This document shows positions 54,511-63,954 of a DNA stretch of 64,000 bases, piece by piece. Made by a program: the position numbers and the translations under genes. Origin of the DNA: Vibrio diabolicus (GTDB lineage Bacteria > Pseudomonadota > Gammaproteobacteria > Enterobacterales > Vibrionaceae); NCBI GenBank assembly GCA_001048675.1, contig CCKK01000023.1, forward strand, positions 310,001 to 374,000, in the 5' to 3' direction. The notes beneath the pieces are model-generated. The model did not search any database. It was not told the DNA's origin and saw only the letters and a program-made list of their open reading frames with translations. Numbering within the stretch: the first letter of the stretch is position 1; each line of letters starts with the position of its first letter.

Positions 54511-55818
54511 CTAGATCAGTAGACCACCGAATGCGAAGCCAAGTGCTACCGCAGATGCAATGGTTACCACACCAGGTACGAAGAACGGGTGATTAAATAC
54601 GTATTTACCGATACGCGTCGAACCCGTGTCATCCATCTCAACCGCCGCAAGTAGCGTTGGGTAAGTTGGCAGTACGAATAGCGCACTTACTGCTGCGAAA
54701 GATGCAACTGCGGTAAGTGGTGCCACACCGATTGCTAGTGCTGCTGGCATCAGCGCAACCGTGGTTGCACCTTGCGAGTAAAGCAGCATTGAAGCGAAGA
54801 ATAGAACAAGTGCTAGCATCCATGGGTAGTCTGCTAGTAGCGCACCAGCCACTTCTTTGATGCCGTCAACGTGCGCGTTAACGAAGGTAGAACCTAGCCA
54901 TGCCACACCAAGAACACACACACACGCTGTCATACCAGAGCGGAATGTTGCTGCTGCTGGGATTTTGCCAGCGTCGATTTTACAGCTCATTACGATAGCT
55001 GCCGCGGCTGCTAGCATTACCGTCATGATAGCTTCGTTACGACCTAGAGCAGGGTTCTCGATAAGGCCAACAGAGCCAGAAATTGCTGCTGCATAACACA
55101 CTACGAATGCGATTGCGCCTAGGAAGATGAAGGTTGCTTTTTTCGCTGTTGGTAGGATTTCGCGTTTTGCTTCTGTATTTAGCTTGATTAAGCCTTTTTC
55201 TAGACGCTCTTGGTATTCAGCATCGTCTTTTAGCTCACAGCCCATGAAGTTCGCCACGAACGCACCGATCATGCACGCGATGAACGTCGTTGGGATACAG
55301 ATTGCTAGTAGTGTTAGGTAGTCAACGCCAAATGGGTGCAGCATTGCCGCAAACGCTACAACAGCCGCTGAGATTGGCGAGGCAGTGATAGCGATTTGCG
55401 ATGCCACTACTGCGATAGACAGTGGACGAGAAGGACGCACGCCTTGGCCTTTCGCGACTTCTGCAATCACTGGCAACGTAGAGAATGCCGTGTGGCCGGT
55501 ACCAGCCATCAGCGTCATTAGGTAAGTTACGATAGGCGCATAAAAGGTGATGCGCTCAGGGTGCTTGCGCAAAAAGTTTTCAGCAACTTGCACCATCCAG
55601 TCTAAACCACCTGCCACTTGCATTGCTGCGATAGCCGTGATGACCGACATGATGATCAAAATTACGTCAACGGGAATGTAAGCTTGGCTTGTTGGCACGC
55701 CTAAGATCAAAGACAACGCAATGACCCCAGCACCACCGGCAAAACCAATGCCGATACCACCGATTCTTGCCCCCAAATAGATGAAGAGCAGAACCACGAA
55801 GAGTTCGACCATGACCAT
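54511..55818 (-). CDS. dcuA: Anaerobic C4-dicarboxylate transporter DcuA
   Basis: A 435-residue protein with 10-12 membrane segments, starting M-V-M-V-E-L-F-V-V-L-L-F after AGAGG. G-A-R-I-G-G-I-G-I-G-F-A-G-G near 18-31 is typical of Dcu family. It exchanges aspartate/fumarate for succinate. aspA lies directly upstream, ~175 bp away and in the same direction; together they turn aspartate into fumarate for anaerobic respiration. Confidence 0.94.
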   Translation of the reverse strand: MVMVELFVVLLFIYLGARIGGIGIGFAGGAGVIALSLILGVPTSQAYIPVDVILIIMSVITAIAAMQVAGGLDWMVQVAENFLRKHPERITFYAPIVTYLMTLMAGTGHTAFSTLPVIAEVAKGQGVRPSRPLSIAVVASQIAITASPISAAVVAFAAMLHPFGVDYLTLLAICIPTTFIACMIGAFVANFMGCELKDDAEYQERLEKGLIKLNTEAKREILPTAKKATFIFLGAIAFVVCYAAAISGSVGLIENPALGRNEAIMTVMLAAAAAIVMSCKIDAGKIPAAATFRSGMTACVCVLGVAWLGSTFVNAHVDGIKEVAGALLADYPWMLALVLFFASMLLYSQGATTVALMPAALAIGVAPLTAVASFAAVSALFVLPTYPTLLAAVEMDDTGSTRIGKYVFNHPFFVPGVVTIASAVALGFAFGGLLI

Positions 55819-55954
55819 ATTGATACCTCTTTAGTTTTTATTTGATTCTGATTTTTTGAACACTCAGGAACAGGAGTAAATGCTCAGAGAATTAGAACCC
55901 AGTGGCCTAATGGCAATAAAAGCATATAAAAAATGTGGTTAACCGTATGAGAGC

Positions 55955-55982
55955 CTAAAAAAGGGGCCTGAGTGGCCCCCTT
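55955..55982 (-). terminator. Terminator after aspA
   Basis: A GGGGCC/GGCCCC stem around TGAGT is followed on the minus strand by TTTTTTAGG. Confidence 0.75.
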
Positions 55983-55993
55983 CTAATTAGTTA

Positions 55994-57446
55994 TTACTCG
56001 TAGCGTTTCGCTTTGTAAGTTGGATGCATGAAGTTTTCTACTGACAAGATTTCATCAAGCTCTTCTGCGGTTAGCAGACCGCGCTCTAGCACAACTTCGC
56101 GAACACTCTTACCGGTTTCCGCACAAATCTTACCTACGATGTCACCTTCGTGGTGGCCGATGTATGGGTTTAGGTAAGTGACGATACCGATTGAGTTGTA
56201 AACGTAGTTTTCACAAGTCTCTTTATTGACTGTGATGCCGTCGATACATTTATCACGTAGGTTCACACACGCATTGTGTAGTAGAGAGATAGACTCAAAC
56301 ATGCTTTGTGCGATAACTGGTTCCATTACGTTTAGCTGTAGCTGACCGCCTTCTGCTGCGAAAGAAACCGTGTTGTCGTTACCTAGAACTTTAAAGCAAA
56401 CTTGGTTTACTACTTCTGGGATAACTGGGTTTACTTTTGCTGGCATGATTGAAGAACCTGCTTGCATTTCAGGTAGGTTCAACTCATTTAGACCTGCGCG
56501 AGGGCCAGAAGAAAGTAGACGAAGGTCGTTACAGATCTTCGATAGTTTCACCGCTAGACGTTTTAGTGCACTGTGCGTCATTACGTATGCGCCACAGTCA
56601 GAAGTCGCTTCGATAAGGTCTTCTGCCGCAACAACGTCAAGACCTGTTACTTCCGCTAGGTGTTTTACTGCAAGAGCTTGGTAGCCAGTCGGTGTATTTA
56701 GACCTGTACCGATTGCGGTTGCGCCTAGGTTGATTTCTAGGAGTAGTTTAGAGGTGTAATCTAGAGCACGAATCTCTTCGTTTAGTGTTACTGCCCAAGC
56801 GTGGAACTCTTGACCTACAGTCATTGGTACCGCGTCTTGTAGCTGAGTACGACCCATTTTCAGTACATCTTTAAACTCAATTGCTTTAAGTTCGAATGCG
56901 CCTTTTAGGTACTCAATTGCTTCCATTAGTTTGTGTACGCTGTTGTAAACCGCGATACGGAAACCCGTTGGGTACGCACAGTTGGTTGATTGGCTCTTGT
57001 TTACGTGGTCATTTGGGTTAACAAATTCGTATTGACCTTTCTCTTTACCCATTAGCTCAAGCGCAACGTTTGCGATCACTTCGTTCGTGTTCATGTTCAC
57101 GGAAGTGCCCGCACCACCTTGGAATACGTCTGATGGGAACTGATCCATGCACTTGCCAGTTTCTAGGATCAAATCACACGCTTCGATGATGTAGTTTGCA
57201 ACGTCTTTTGGAATCGCACCAAGTTCTTTGTTTGCCAACGCCGCTGCTTTTTTGGTTCATTACCATACCGCGTACAAATTCTGGTACGTCAGAGATGGTC
57301 ATATTAGAGATGTTGAAGTTCTCGATCGCACGTAGCGTATGAATACCGTAGTACGCATCTGCAGGGACATGACGTTGACCTAATAGATCTTCTTCAATAC
57401 GAGTGGCTGGGTTTGCTGTTTTTGGAGCATCAGATAGGGTAGCCAT
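55994..57446 (-). pseudogene. aspA: Aspartate ammonia-lyase, apparent +1 frameshift
   Basis: The first frame begins M-A-T-L-S-D-A-P-K-T and reads to V-R-G-M-V-M-N-Q-K before going out of frame. The second, from ~57240, continues A-N-K-E-L-G-A-I-P-K and ends A-K-R-Y-E, with G-S-S-I-M-P-A-K-V-N-P-V in the fumarase/aspartase signature. Removing one T at 57255-57256 yields M-T-K-K-A-A-A-L-A-N-K-E, the normal family sequence, and a full-length AspA of about 483 residues. AspA deaminates aspartate to fumarate. Probably intact in the organism. Confidence 0.88.
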
Positions 57447-57876
57447 AGCAGGATCCTTAGATGATAATTCTGATAATAAAGTTATTTATTAGCCATTTCT
57501 GCAATCTAGAATCCATTCATCAGAATTTTTGGCTGGAAAATCCGTCCTGACTTATGTGGCACATGATACTGCACCTAGCGCATAAAAATAGTAACTAGAT
57601 CACCTTTTTCGTTTTTCATGAGTCAATAATTTGCAAAGTATGAACGGGTTATTAATAACCCTTTATGGGTACTCGATTTTCCTCGACAAACATGGGTTTT
57701 TAGAGTTCGAAATTAGCACTTTAAAAGCACGAAAAAATCGGTATGCAATTGAATGAAACACTCCACTACCGCTTTTTCTGCGTAGGAAGAGACCAGTATG
57801 AACACGCTTTTTTACAACGATTCGTTTGAGCTTAGTCTGCTTTTACCATTACACTGAATTAAACAAAGGAGGGCGT
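57447..57876. other. Divergent promoter region aspA/fxsA
   Basis: About 430 bp, AT-rich. A perfect 16-bp palindrome, GGGTTATTAATAACCC, lies at 57646-57661 and could bind a dimeric regulator. I found no clear FNR or CRP site. Confidence 0.5.
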
Positions 57877-58392
57877 GTGTTTCCTATCTTATTATTGGCA
57901 TTTATTTTTGTCCCGATCATTGAAATCGGCTTATTTATTCAGGTGGGCGGCTTTTTAGGTTTGTGGCCGACTATCGCATTAGTATTAATCACGGCATTTG
58001 TCGGTGCATCGTTGGTGCGCAGCCAAGGCATCCAAACTCTGATGTCGGTGCAGGGGCGTCTGGAACAAGGTGAAATTCCAGCCCAGCAAATTTTTGAAGG
58101 CGTAATGCTAGCGGTGGCTGGCGTGCTGCTGTTAACACCGGGCTTTATGACCGATGCTCTTGGTATGCTGGTGTTGCTTCCTGCGCCACGCGCCGCGATT
58201 GCCAAATACTTGATGAGTAAAATGGTGGTGAAAACCATGCATGGTGGTGGCTTCCAAGGTGGTTTCTCTAACCAAGGGCCATTTGAGCAAGACCCGTTCC
58301 GCCGTGACCCATTTGATTCCCAGTCAGACGATGGCAATACCTTTGAAGGGGAATACGAGCGTAAAGATGATGATCGCAACAAGCTCAACTGA
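57877..58392 (+). CDS. fxsA: FxsA family membrane protein
   Basis: A 171-residue protein. GTG at 57877, after AGGAGG, starts V-F-P-I-L-L-L-A-F-I-F-V-P-I-I-E-I-G-L-F, the standard FxsA N-terminus; an earlier in-frame start has no RBS. Membrane segments are near 1-20, 25-45 and 75-100, then a polar tail rich in Gly, Asp and Arg. FxsA overproduction in E. coli relieves F-plasmid exclusion of phage T7. The gene follows aspA divergently, as in E. coli. Confidence 0.88.
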   Translation: MFPILLLAFIFVPIIEIGLFIQVGGFLGLWPTIALVLITAFVGASLVRSQGIQTLMSVQGRLEQGEIPAQQIFEGVMLAVAGVLLLTPGFMTDALGMLVLLPAPRAAIAKYLMSKMVVKTMHGGGFQGGFSNQGPFEQDPFRRDPFDSQSDDGNTFEGEYERKDDDRNKLN

Positions 58393-58415
58393 TTGAGTCA
58401 GAGAGTAAAGAAAAC

Positions 58416-58442
58416 AAAAGGGCGCACGAGCGCCCTTTTTTG
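58416..58442. terminator. Bidirectional terminator fxsA/trmL
   Basis: AAAAGGGCGC and GCGCCCTTTT pair around ACGA; both flanks are T- or A-rich. Confidence 0.8.
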
Positions 58443-58461
58443 TGTCTGAAAATCGTGGTGC

Positions 58462-58941
58462 TTACAACGCGCCTTCAAACCCCATTTGACGCCATGCTTC
58501 AAAAGCAATGATCGCAACGGCGTTCGAAAGGTTTAGGCTGCGCGCATCTGGCATCATTGGAATGCGGATACGCTGCTCCATTGGCAAGCTATCGATGATT
58601 TCAGCAGGCAAGCCACGAGTTTCTGGACCAAACATCAATACGTCACCTGCTTGGTATTGTGCATCAACGTGGTGACCTGTGGTTTTGGTGGTGCAGGCAA
58701 ACAATCGGTAGTTACCTTGTTTCTCTTTCTCTAAATATTCTAAGAATGCTTGATAGTTCTTATGACGCGTTACGCGAGCTAAATCATGGTAATCCAAACC
58801 AGCGCGGCGGACTTTCTTCTCTTCAAGATCGAAACCCAGAGGTTCAATTAAGTGAAGGTTTGCACCGCAGTTGGCACAAAGTCGAATGATGTTGCCGGTG
58901 TTCGGCGCGATTTCTGGTTCGTATAAAGCGATATCAAACAT
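58462..58941 (-). CDS. trmL: tRNA (cytidine/uridine-2'-O-)-methyltransferase TrmL
   Basis: A 159-residue SPOUT enzyme starting M-F-D-I-A-L-Y-E-P-E-I-A-P-N-T-G-N-I-I-R-L. F-G-P-E-T-R-G-L-P and N-L-S-N-A-V-A form the trefoil-knot SAM site. It methylates the wobble base of leucine tRNAs. An 18-residue upstream extension is not used because the family starts here. Confidence 0.95.
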   Translation of the reverse strand: MFDIALYEPEIAPNTGNIIRLCANCGANLHLIEPLGFDLEEKKVRRAGLDYHDLARVTRHKNYQAFLEYLEKEKQGNYRLFACTTKTTGHHVDAQYQAGDVLMFGPETRGLPAEIIDSLPMEQRIRIPMMPDARSLNLSNAVAIIAFEAWRQMGFEGAL

Positions 58942-58978
58942 GGTATTGAAATAGAGTTGGTCAAATAGAGGGGCAGTA

Positions 58979-59030
58979 TATACCCAAGTCAGCAAGATAT
59001 GCGAGATTCAGCAAGATTGACCTGGGTATG
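58979..59030. repeat. Short Vibrio-type palindromic repeat
   Basis: TATACCCAAGTC and GACCTGGGTATG are inverted ends about 50 bp apart, with AGCAAGAT repeats inside. Probably an internally deleted relative of the element at 825-925. Confidence 0.5.
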
Positions 59031-59077
59031 AAAGCAGTCATTAGCGCGGACGCTAATACCGTAAGTATCGATGCTCT

Positions 59078-59686
59078 TTATAATAGAGCGTGAGCGTAAT
59101 TTTCTTCAACCGCTCGCCAATTAACGACGTTCCACCATGCGTCAATGTATTCTGGACGACGGTTTTGGTAGCTGATGTAATACGCGTGCTCCCACACGTC
59201 AAGAGCGAGAATTGGCTCGCCGCGTACATCCACTACGTCCATCAGAGGGTTATCTTGATTGCTGGTGGACGTAATGTGAATCTCTCCATCTTTTACGATC
59301 AGCCATGCAAAGCCAGAACCAAAGGTATTAATCGCGGCTTGGGCAAACGCTTCTTTAAATTGCGCAAAGCTACCAAATTTATCGTTAATTGCCTGAGCAA
59401 GCGCGCCTTGAGGCTCACCGCCACCGTTTGGTGACATGCAATTCCAATAAATGATGTGGTTGTAATAGCCGCCGCCATTATTACGCACTGCAGGGCTGAG
59501 CTTAGAGATATTGTCAAAGATCTCGTCTAATGACTGAGTTTCGAGCTCGCTCCCTTCAACGGCACTTACGAACTTATCGAAATAAGTCTTGTGATGTTTG
59601 CTGTAATGCACTTCCATGGTTTTCGCGTCGATGTACGGCTCTAGTGAATCGTACGGGTAAGGCAGAGCGGGAAATGTATGTGACAT
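59078..59686 (-). CDS. sodA: Superoxide dismutase, Mn type
   Basis: A 202-residue enzyme. Metal ligands are His in H-Y-S-K-H-H, His in Y-Y-N-H, and Asp/His in D-V-W-E-H-A-Y-Y. The N-Q-D-N-P-L-M segment carries the Gln typical of Mn rather than Fe enzymes. There is no signal peptide. It converts superoxide in the cytoplasm. A Fur box lies 42 bp upstream; Fur repression of sodA is known in E. coli. RBS AGGAGG precedes the ATG. Confidence 0.93.
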   Translation of the reverse strand: MSHTFPALPYPYDSLEPYIDAKTMEVHYSKHHKTYFDKFVSAVEGSELETQSLDEIFDNISKLSPAVRNNGGGYYNHIIYWNCMSPNGGGEPQGALAQAINDKFGSFAQFKEAFAQAAINTFGSGFAWLIVKDGEIHITSTSNQDNPLMDVVDVRGEPILALDVWEHAYYISYQNRRPEYIDAWWNVVNWRAVEENYAHALL

Positions 59687-59727
59687 AGTAAATCCTCCTT
59701 AATTGGAAAATTCACTTTAATGCTAAC

Positions 59728-59740
59728 GATAATTATTATC
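59728..59740. promoter_or_regulatory. Fur box upstream of sodA
   Basis: GATAATTATTATC, identical in its 13 bases to the core in front of the fumC operon. Confidence 0.75.
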
Positions 59741-59862
59741 AACTTTGATCTTTGTAAGGGTATTCGAAGGCGTTCCCACCCAATTTCTAAAGTGAAGATG
59801 AAGCCGTGAATCTCTCACTCTAGAAATAGGGTGTGGCTTACTGTTAGCTCATCGGCTTGAAG

Positions 59863-61257
59863 TTAACGATTGATAGGTAAGGTGATACTCATGCGCAATC
59901 CGCCTAACGGACTTCGACTGGCGACGATCGTTCCACTGTGCTGGCGGATGGCACTTTCGGTAATGGTTAGGCCGAGACCCGTGCCGCCGGAGTGGCGATC
60001 GCGGGCCGTTGAAACGCGATAAAACGGACGAAAAATCGCGGCTAATTCTTCTTCTGGAACGCCCTCGCCATTGTCATCAACCGTGATATGCAGCGTATCA
60101 TCATCGGCCTTGATGTCGATTTTTACCTCATCTTTCCCGTAATAAATGGCGTTACGAACGATGTTTTCCACCGCACTCATCAGCAGTTTAGGATTGCCGG
60201 AGATACTTCGTTTTGGCAGTTCAGAATAGTGTAGGTGCTTGCCCATTTGCTCAGCTTCAAACTGCGCATCTTTAATGATCTCTTCCCACAAACTTTCCAG
60301 TGGCTGCGTTTCGCGAGTCATATGGCTGTTCGCCTGCATGCGAGACAGTTCAAGCAATTCGCTGATCATCTGTTCCAAGCGCTGCGCTTCGGTATCGATA
60401 CGAGTCAGTTCTGGGCTTTCACCCTGCTTACGCGTCGCTAATGCGCTCGCCATGCGTAAGCGAGTTAAAGGTGAGCGTAACTCGTGAGAGATATCGGATA
60501 GCAGGCGTTGTTGTCCTGAAATCATCTGATTGACTGCCTCGACCATCTGGTTGAAGCTGCTGCCAGCCTGACGAAACTCTGCTGTGCCTTTTTCTAAATT
60601 TGGGTCTGTGACAAATTCGCCTTTCGCGACACGTTGAGCGGCGGCTTCAAGACGCCGCGCTGGCTGACTTAGTGCCCAGGCAAGCCATAACAGCAATGGT
60701 GTACTAACCAGCATGACCGCGAGCAATAGCTGGAATGGGTGATCAAACAGACGCAAGAGTAGTGGTGGTGGCTCATTCCACTTGAAGCCCACATACATCA
60801 AGATATCGGAGCCAGCCAAAGTAATTGGGATTGGACCTGCAATCATGTATCGACCATACAGTTTCTGCTTTGGCTGGTTGTAATCTTCGATACTGGTGAC
60901 AAAGTTTTGCATGGCACGCAATTGGAAGTTACTGCGTTTTTCTGTCGTAAGAACATTACCGCTGTAGTCAGAAAAAAATACGCGCGGACGAGGGTCATGC
61001 TTACCGTGACGGTTACCCTCGATACGAAATAGTATTCGTCCTAAATCAGTTTGCTGGCTGTATTTTTGTTGGATTGCGTCACGCGTTTCTACCATACGTT
61101 TATAGTGCTCTTCTGGAATGTCGCGAGCTTTGCGAGGGTCCAAATGTGGCAGTGATAGCACAGCTATCAACACCAATAACATAGTGAACCAAAAAATGGC
61201 AAAGATGCGTCCATACAAGCTATTGATGTTTGGCAGTTTGATGCGTGATAGGCGCAT
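59863..61257 (-). CDS. cpxA: Envelope stress sensor kinase CpxA
   Basis: A 464-residue kinase: membrane segment near 15-37, periplasmic domain (~38-175), second segment (~178-200), HAMP, HisKA with D-I-S-H-E-L-R-S-P-L-T-R-L-R-M-A (phospho-His in S-H-E), and an ATPase domain with G-T-G-L-G-L-T-I. Its start codon overlaps the cpxR stop by one base (TAATG), so translation is coupled. It senses misfolded envelope proteins. Confidence 0.95.
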   Translation of the reverse strand: MRLSRIKLPNINSLYGRIFAIFWFTMLLVLIAVLSLPHLDPRKARDIPEEHYKRMVETRDAIQQKYSQQTDLGRILFRIEGNRHGKHDPRPRVFFSDYSGNVLTTEKRSNFQLRAMQNFVTSIEDYNQPKQKLYGRYMIAGPIPITLAGSDILMYVGFKWNEPPPLLLRLFDHPFQLLLAVMLVSTPLLLWLAWALSQPARRLEAAAQRVAKGEFVTDPNLEKGTAEFRQAGSSFNQMVEAVNQMISGQQRLLSDISHELRSPLTRLRMASALATRKQGESPELTRIDTEAQRLEQMISELLELSRMQANSHMTRETQPLESLWEEIIKDAQFEAEQMGKHLHYSELPKRSISGNPKLLMSAVENIVRNAIYYGKDEVKIDIKADDDTLHITVDDNGEGVPEEELAAIFRPFYRVSTARDRHSGGTGLGLTITESAIRQHSGTIVASRSPLGGLRMSITLPINR

Positions 61258-61946
61258 TAATCCTCCTCAAGCAGCATATAGCCACGACCACGCAGGGTTT
61301 TGATTCGCGGCTTGCCATTGCTCTGATCTGGTAATTTTTTACGTAAGTTCGAAACATGCATATCGATCGCGCGATCAAAAGCAGCGAGTCGTTTACCAAG
61401 CACATCTAGGCTCAATGTTTCTTTAGTTAGCACTTGTCCTGGGTTTTGCACAAAGTGGGTCAACAGAGCAAACTCGGTTGCTGTGAGATCGAGCAACTGT
61501 TGATCGCAGTATGCTTCTTGTTTACCTGGGTAAAGACGGAGCTCTTGATACTCAATGCAATCGCTGTTTTTGGTGTTTTTCTGTGTGCTGCTGGTACGGC
61601 GTAAGATCGCACGGATACGAGCTAACAGTTCACGGTCACTAAAAGGTTTCGGTAAATAATCATCCGCGCCTAGCTCTAAACCGATCACGCGGTCAATTTC
61701 TTCCCCTTTAGCGGTCAGCATCAAGACAGGGGTTTCCCAGTTTTCACGCAAGCGTTTAAGGGTTTCCATGCCATTTAGCTTCGGCATCATGACATCCAAC
61801 AAAATCAAATCAATCTTATCATTGACCGCAGCTAAGCCTGCTTCGCCATCATTTGCTTCGCTGACGTCAAATCCTTCGAAACTGAGTACTTCTTTTAATA
61901 AGCTGGTTAGCTCGATATCGTCATCAATTAAAAGAATGTTTGCCAT
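61257..61946 (-). CDS. cpxR: Envelope stress response regulator CpxR
   Basis: A 229-residue OmpR-type regulator with Asp 51 (L-L-D-V-M-M-P-K-L-N-G) and a C-terminal winged helix with T-L-R-G-R-G-Y-M near 216-223. It is the first gene of cpxRA, divergent from cpxP; CpxR boxes in the gap support autoregulation. Confidence 0.95.
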   Translation of the reverse strand: MANILLIDDDIELTSLLKEVLSFEGFDVSEANDGEAGLAAVNDKIDLILLDVMMPKLNGMETLKRLRENWETPVLMLTAKGEEIDRVIGLELGADDYLPKPFSDRELLARIRAILRRTSSTQKNTKNSDCIEYQELRLYPGKQEAYCDQQLLDLTATEFALLTHFVQNPGQVLTKETLSLDVLGKRLAAFDRAIDMHVSNLRKKLPDQSNGKPRIKTLRGRGYMLLEED

Positions 61947-62010
61947 GGGGGCACCTATAGTAAGTTACCGATAGCTTAATATTACATTGGAATGATGTGC
62001 TGCGAAGAGG

Positions 62011-62081
62011 GTAAAAATCACTCTTTACGATTCTTTACGCTCCCTATACGTCGCTTTACTTAGTGGGTCGTATTCTATACT
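62011..62081 (+). promoter_or_regulatory. CpxR boxes and cpxP promoter
   Basis: TTTAC-GATTC-TTTAC at 62024-62038 is, on the minus strand, an exact GTAAA-N5-GTAAA box. Extra half-sites are GTAAA at 62011-62015 and TTTAC at 62055-62059. CTTTAC (62054-62059) and TATACT (62076-62081), 16 bp apart, look like the cpxP promoter. Confidence 0.75.
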
Positions 62082-62136
62082 CAAGCGCTGTGAGAACAGC
62101 TAAGAAGAATCACTCACCTGTGTAAGGAATCAAATT

Positions 62137-62649
62137 ATGAAATCTGCAAAAAAACTTGTGTTAGCTGCTGTTGTTCTACCTCTTACTCTCGGCGCAGCAA
62201 GCGCATTCGCTTACGGTGGTAAAAACCATCATCAAGGCCCGCGTGATGAATGTGGCATGGGAATGGACCGTGGCATTATGCGTGATTTGAATTTGACGGA
62301 TGCTCAAAAAGATCAGCTTAAGTCTTTCCGTGAAGCAAACCGCGCACAGATGAAAGGCAAATATTCTGAAAATCGCGAAGCACGTATGGCTGAGCGACAA
62401 GCACACCACGCAAAAATGCAGTCACTCTTACTAGCGGATAGTTTTGATGAAGCGCAAGCGACCGCATTAGCAAAAGAAATGGTTGAACGCCAAACTGAGC
62501 ACCGTGTGCAAATGCTAGAAAGAAAGCACCAAATGCTGAGCGTATTAACGCCAGAACAAAAAGCAGAGTTTGTGAAGTTGCAAAATGAACGCATGCAAGA
62601 GTGTGGCGACAGAATGCATAAGCGCACGGAAAAATACCGCAATAATTAA
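62137..62649 (+). CDS. cpxP: CpxP/Spy family periplasmic protein
   Basis: A 170-residue protein with a signal peptide (1-~25, ending A-S-A-F-A). It is helical and rich in Met, Arg, Gln and His, with two LTxxQ motifs, L-T-D-A-Q and L-T-P-E-Q. CpxP dampens CpxA signalling and acts as a chaperone. It diverges from cpxRA behind CpxR boxes and precedes fieF, as in E. coli. Confidence 0.9.
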   Translation: MKSAKKLVLAAVVLPLTLGAASAFAYGGKNHHQGPRDECGMGMDRGIMRDLNLTDAQKDQLKSFREANRAQMKGKYSENREARMAERQAHHAKMQSLLLADSFDEAQATALAKEMVERQTEHRVQMLERKHQMLSVLTPEQKAEFVKLQNERMQECGDRMHKRTEKYRNN

Positions 62650-62761
62650 GTCATGAATTGATGTTATATAAAGAGGCAGCCATTGGTTGCCTCTTTTTTG
62701 ATCTGGTTATTTCATGGGCATTCAATATACTCAACGTATGGTTTGAGTTAACTCTTTGATT

Positions 62762-63670
62762 ATGAAACAGCAATATGCACGTTTAGTGACGACCGCAGCT
62801 TGGACTGCAACTATTGTGGCGACTCTTCTCTTGATTGTAAAAGTCATCACGTGGTGGGTAACCGGCTCAGTTAGCCTATTGGCATCACTTATCGACTCAA
62901 TGTTGGATATCGCCGCGTCGGTGGTAAATCTCGTTGTTGTCCGTTATGCCTTACAACCAGCAGACCGCGAACATACGTTTGGGCATGGTAAAGCTGAGTC
63001 TTTAGCGGCCTTAGCTCAGGCTATGTTTATTTCGGGGTCGGCGGTATTTTTGATCCTGAACGGGATTGACCGATTTTTCCGTCCACACGCACTGCATGCG
63101 CCGGAGCTCGGTGTTTATGTATCGCTGTTTGCGATTGTGGTCACACTTGGCTTGGTGATGTTCCAAAAACATGTGGTACGCGTGACAGGGAGCCAAGCAA
63201 TCGCGGCGGATTCTCTGCATTATCAGACTGATTTGTATATGAACGCTGCGATCATGGTGGCTCTGGGACTCAGCTACTTTGGCGTGACGCAAGCGGATGC
63301 GGTGTTTGCGATTGGCATTGGTGTCTTCATTCTTTACAGCGCCTTCAAAATGGTCAGCGAAGCGATTCAGACGTTATTAGACCGAAAGCTACCGGATTCC
63401 GAATTGGAGCAAATCCGTAATGAATGTTTGAATGTGAAAGGGGTTCTTGGGGTTCATCAACTGCGCACTCGTATGTCAGGGCCGACACGCTTTATTCAGT
63501 TGCACTTGGAGCTAGACGATAACTTACGTTTAATCGAAGCGCACTATATTGCCGATAAAGTTGAGGAAAACCTTTTAGCTTTGTTTCCTGATGCGGATGT
63601 TTTGATCCATCAAGATCCATTGTCTGTCGTTTTTGGGCCAGAGAAAGAGCAAAAAGCGCAAGATTGGTAG
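62762..63670 (+). CDS. fieF: Cation diffusion facilitator FieF
   Basis: A 302-residue CDF exporter with six membrane segments. The metal site is in D-S-M-L-D near 45-49 and A-D-S-L-H-Y-Q-T-D near 150-158; H-T-F-G-H-G-K-A-E is the signature. The C-terminal cytoplasmic domain follows. It exports ferrous iron and zinc. The start at 62762 (M-K-Q-Q-Y-A) is preferred to a TTG two codons earlier. Order cpxP-fieF-pfkA is conserved. Confidence 0.94.
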   Translation: MKQQYARLVTTAAWTATIVATLLLIVKVITWWVTGSVSLLASLIDSMLDIAASVVNLVVVRYALQPADREHTFGHGKAESLAALAQAMFISGSAVFLILNGIDRFFRPHALHAPELGVYVSLFAIVVTLGLVMFQKHVVRVTGSQAIAADSLHYQTDLYMNAAIMVALGLSYFGVTQADAVFAIGIGVFILYSAFKMVSEAIQTLLDRKLPDSELEQIRNECLNVKGVLGVHQLRTRMSGPTRFIQLHLELDDNLRLIEAHYIADKVEENLLALFPDADVLIHQDPLSVVFGPEKEQKAQDW

Positions 63671-63686
63671 GGCTCGAAAAATCAAT

Positions 63687-63713
63687 AAGTGCCTGACGAC
63701 AAACAGGCACTTA
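63687..63713 (+). terminator. Terminator after fieF
   Basis: AAGTGCCTG and CAGGCACTT pair around ACGACAAA. The T tract is weak, so termination may be partial. Confidence 0.5.
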
Positions 63714-63954
63714 TTGACTATCTTTCCATCAATACTTATTAAGATTCGTGATCCTGATGTGAATCAACAAAGTTTCATAGAGAAACTGTAATACTCTTAC
63801 ATAAGTAGAAAAGTTACATAAAAAAGTGCGTTTTCATTGGTAATCCTGTAGAGGAAATGTAACATAACGCACAGTTCTGGATTATGCAGGTTGCTTGGTA
63901 ACAAGGGGCCTAAAAGAAAATTAAATAATTGATTGCCAAAGATCGAGGGTGAGC

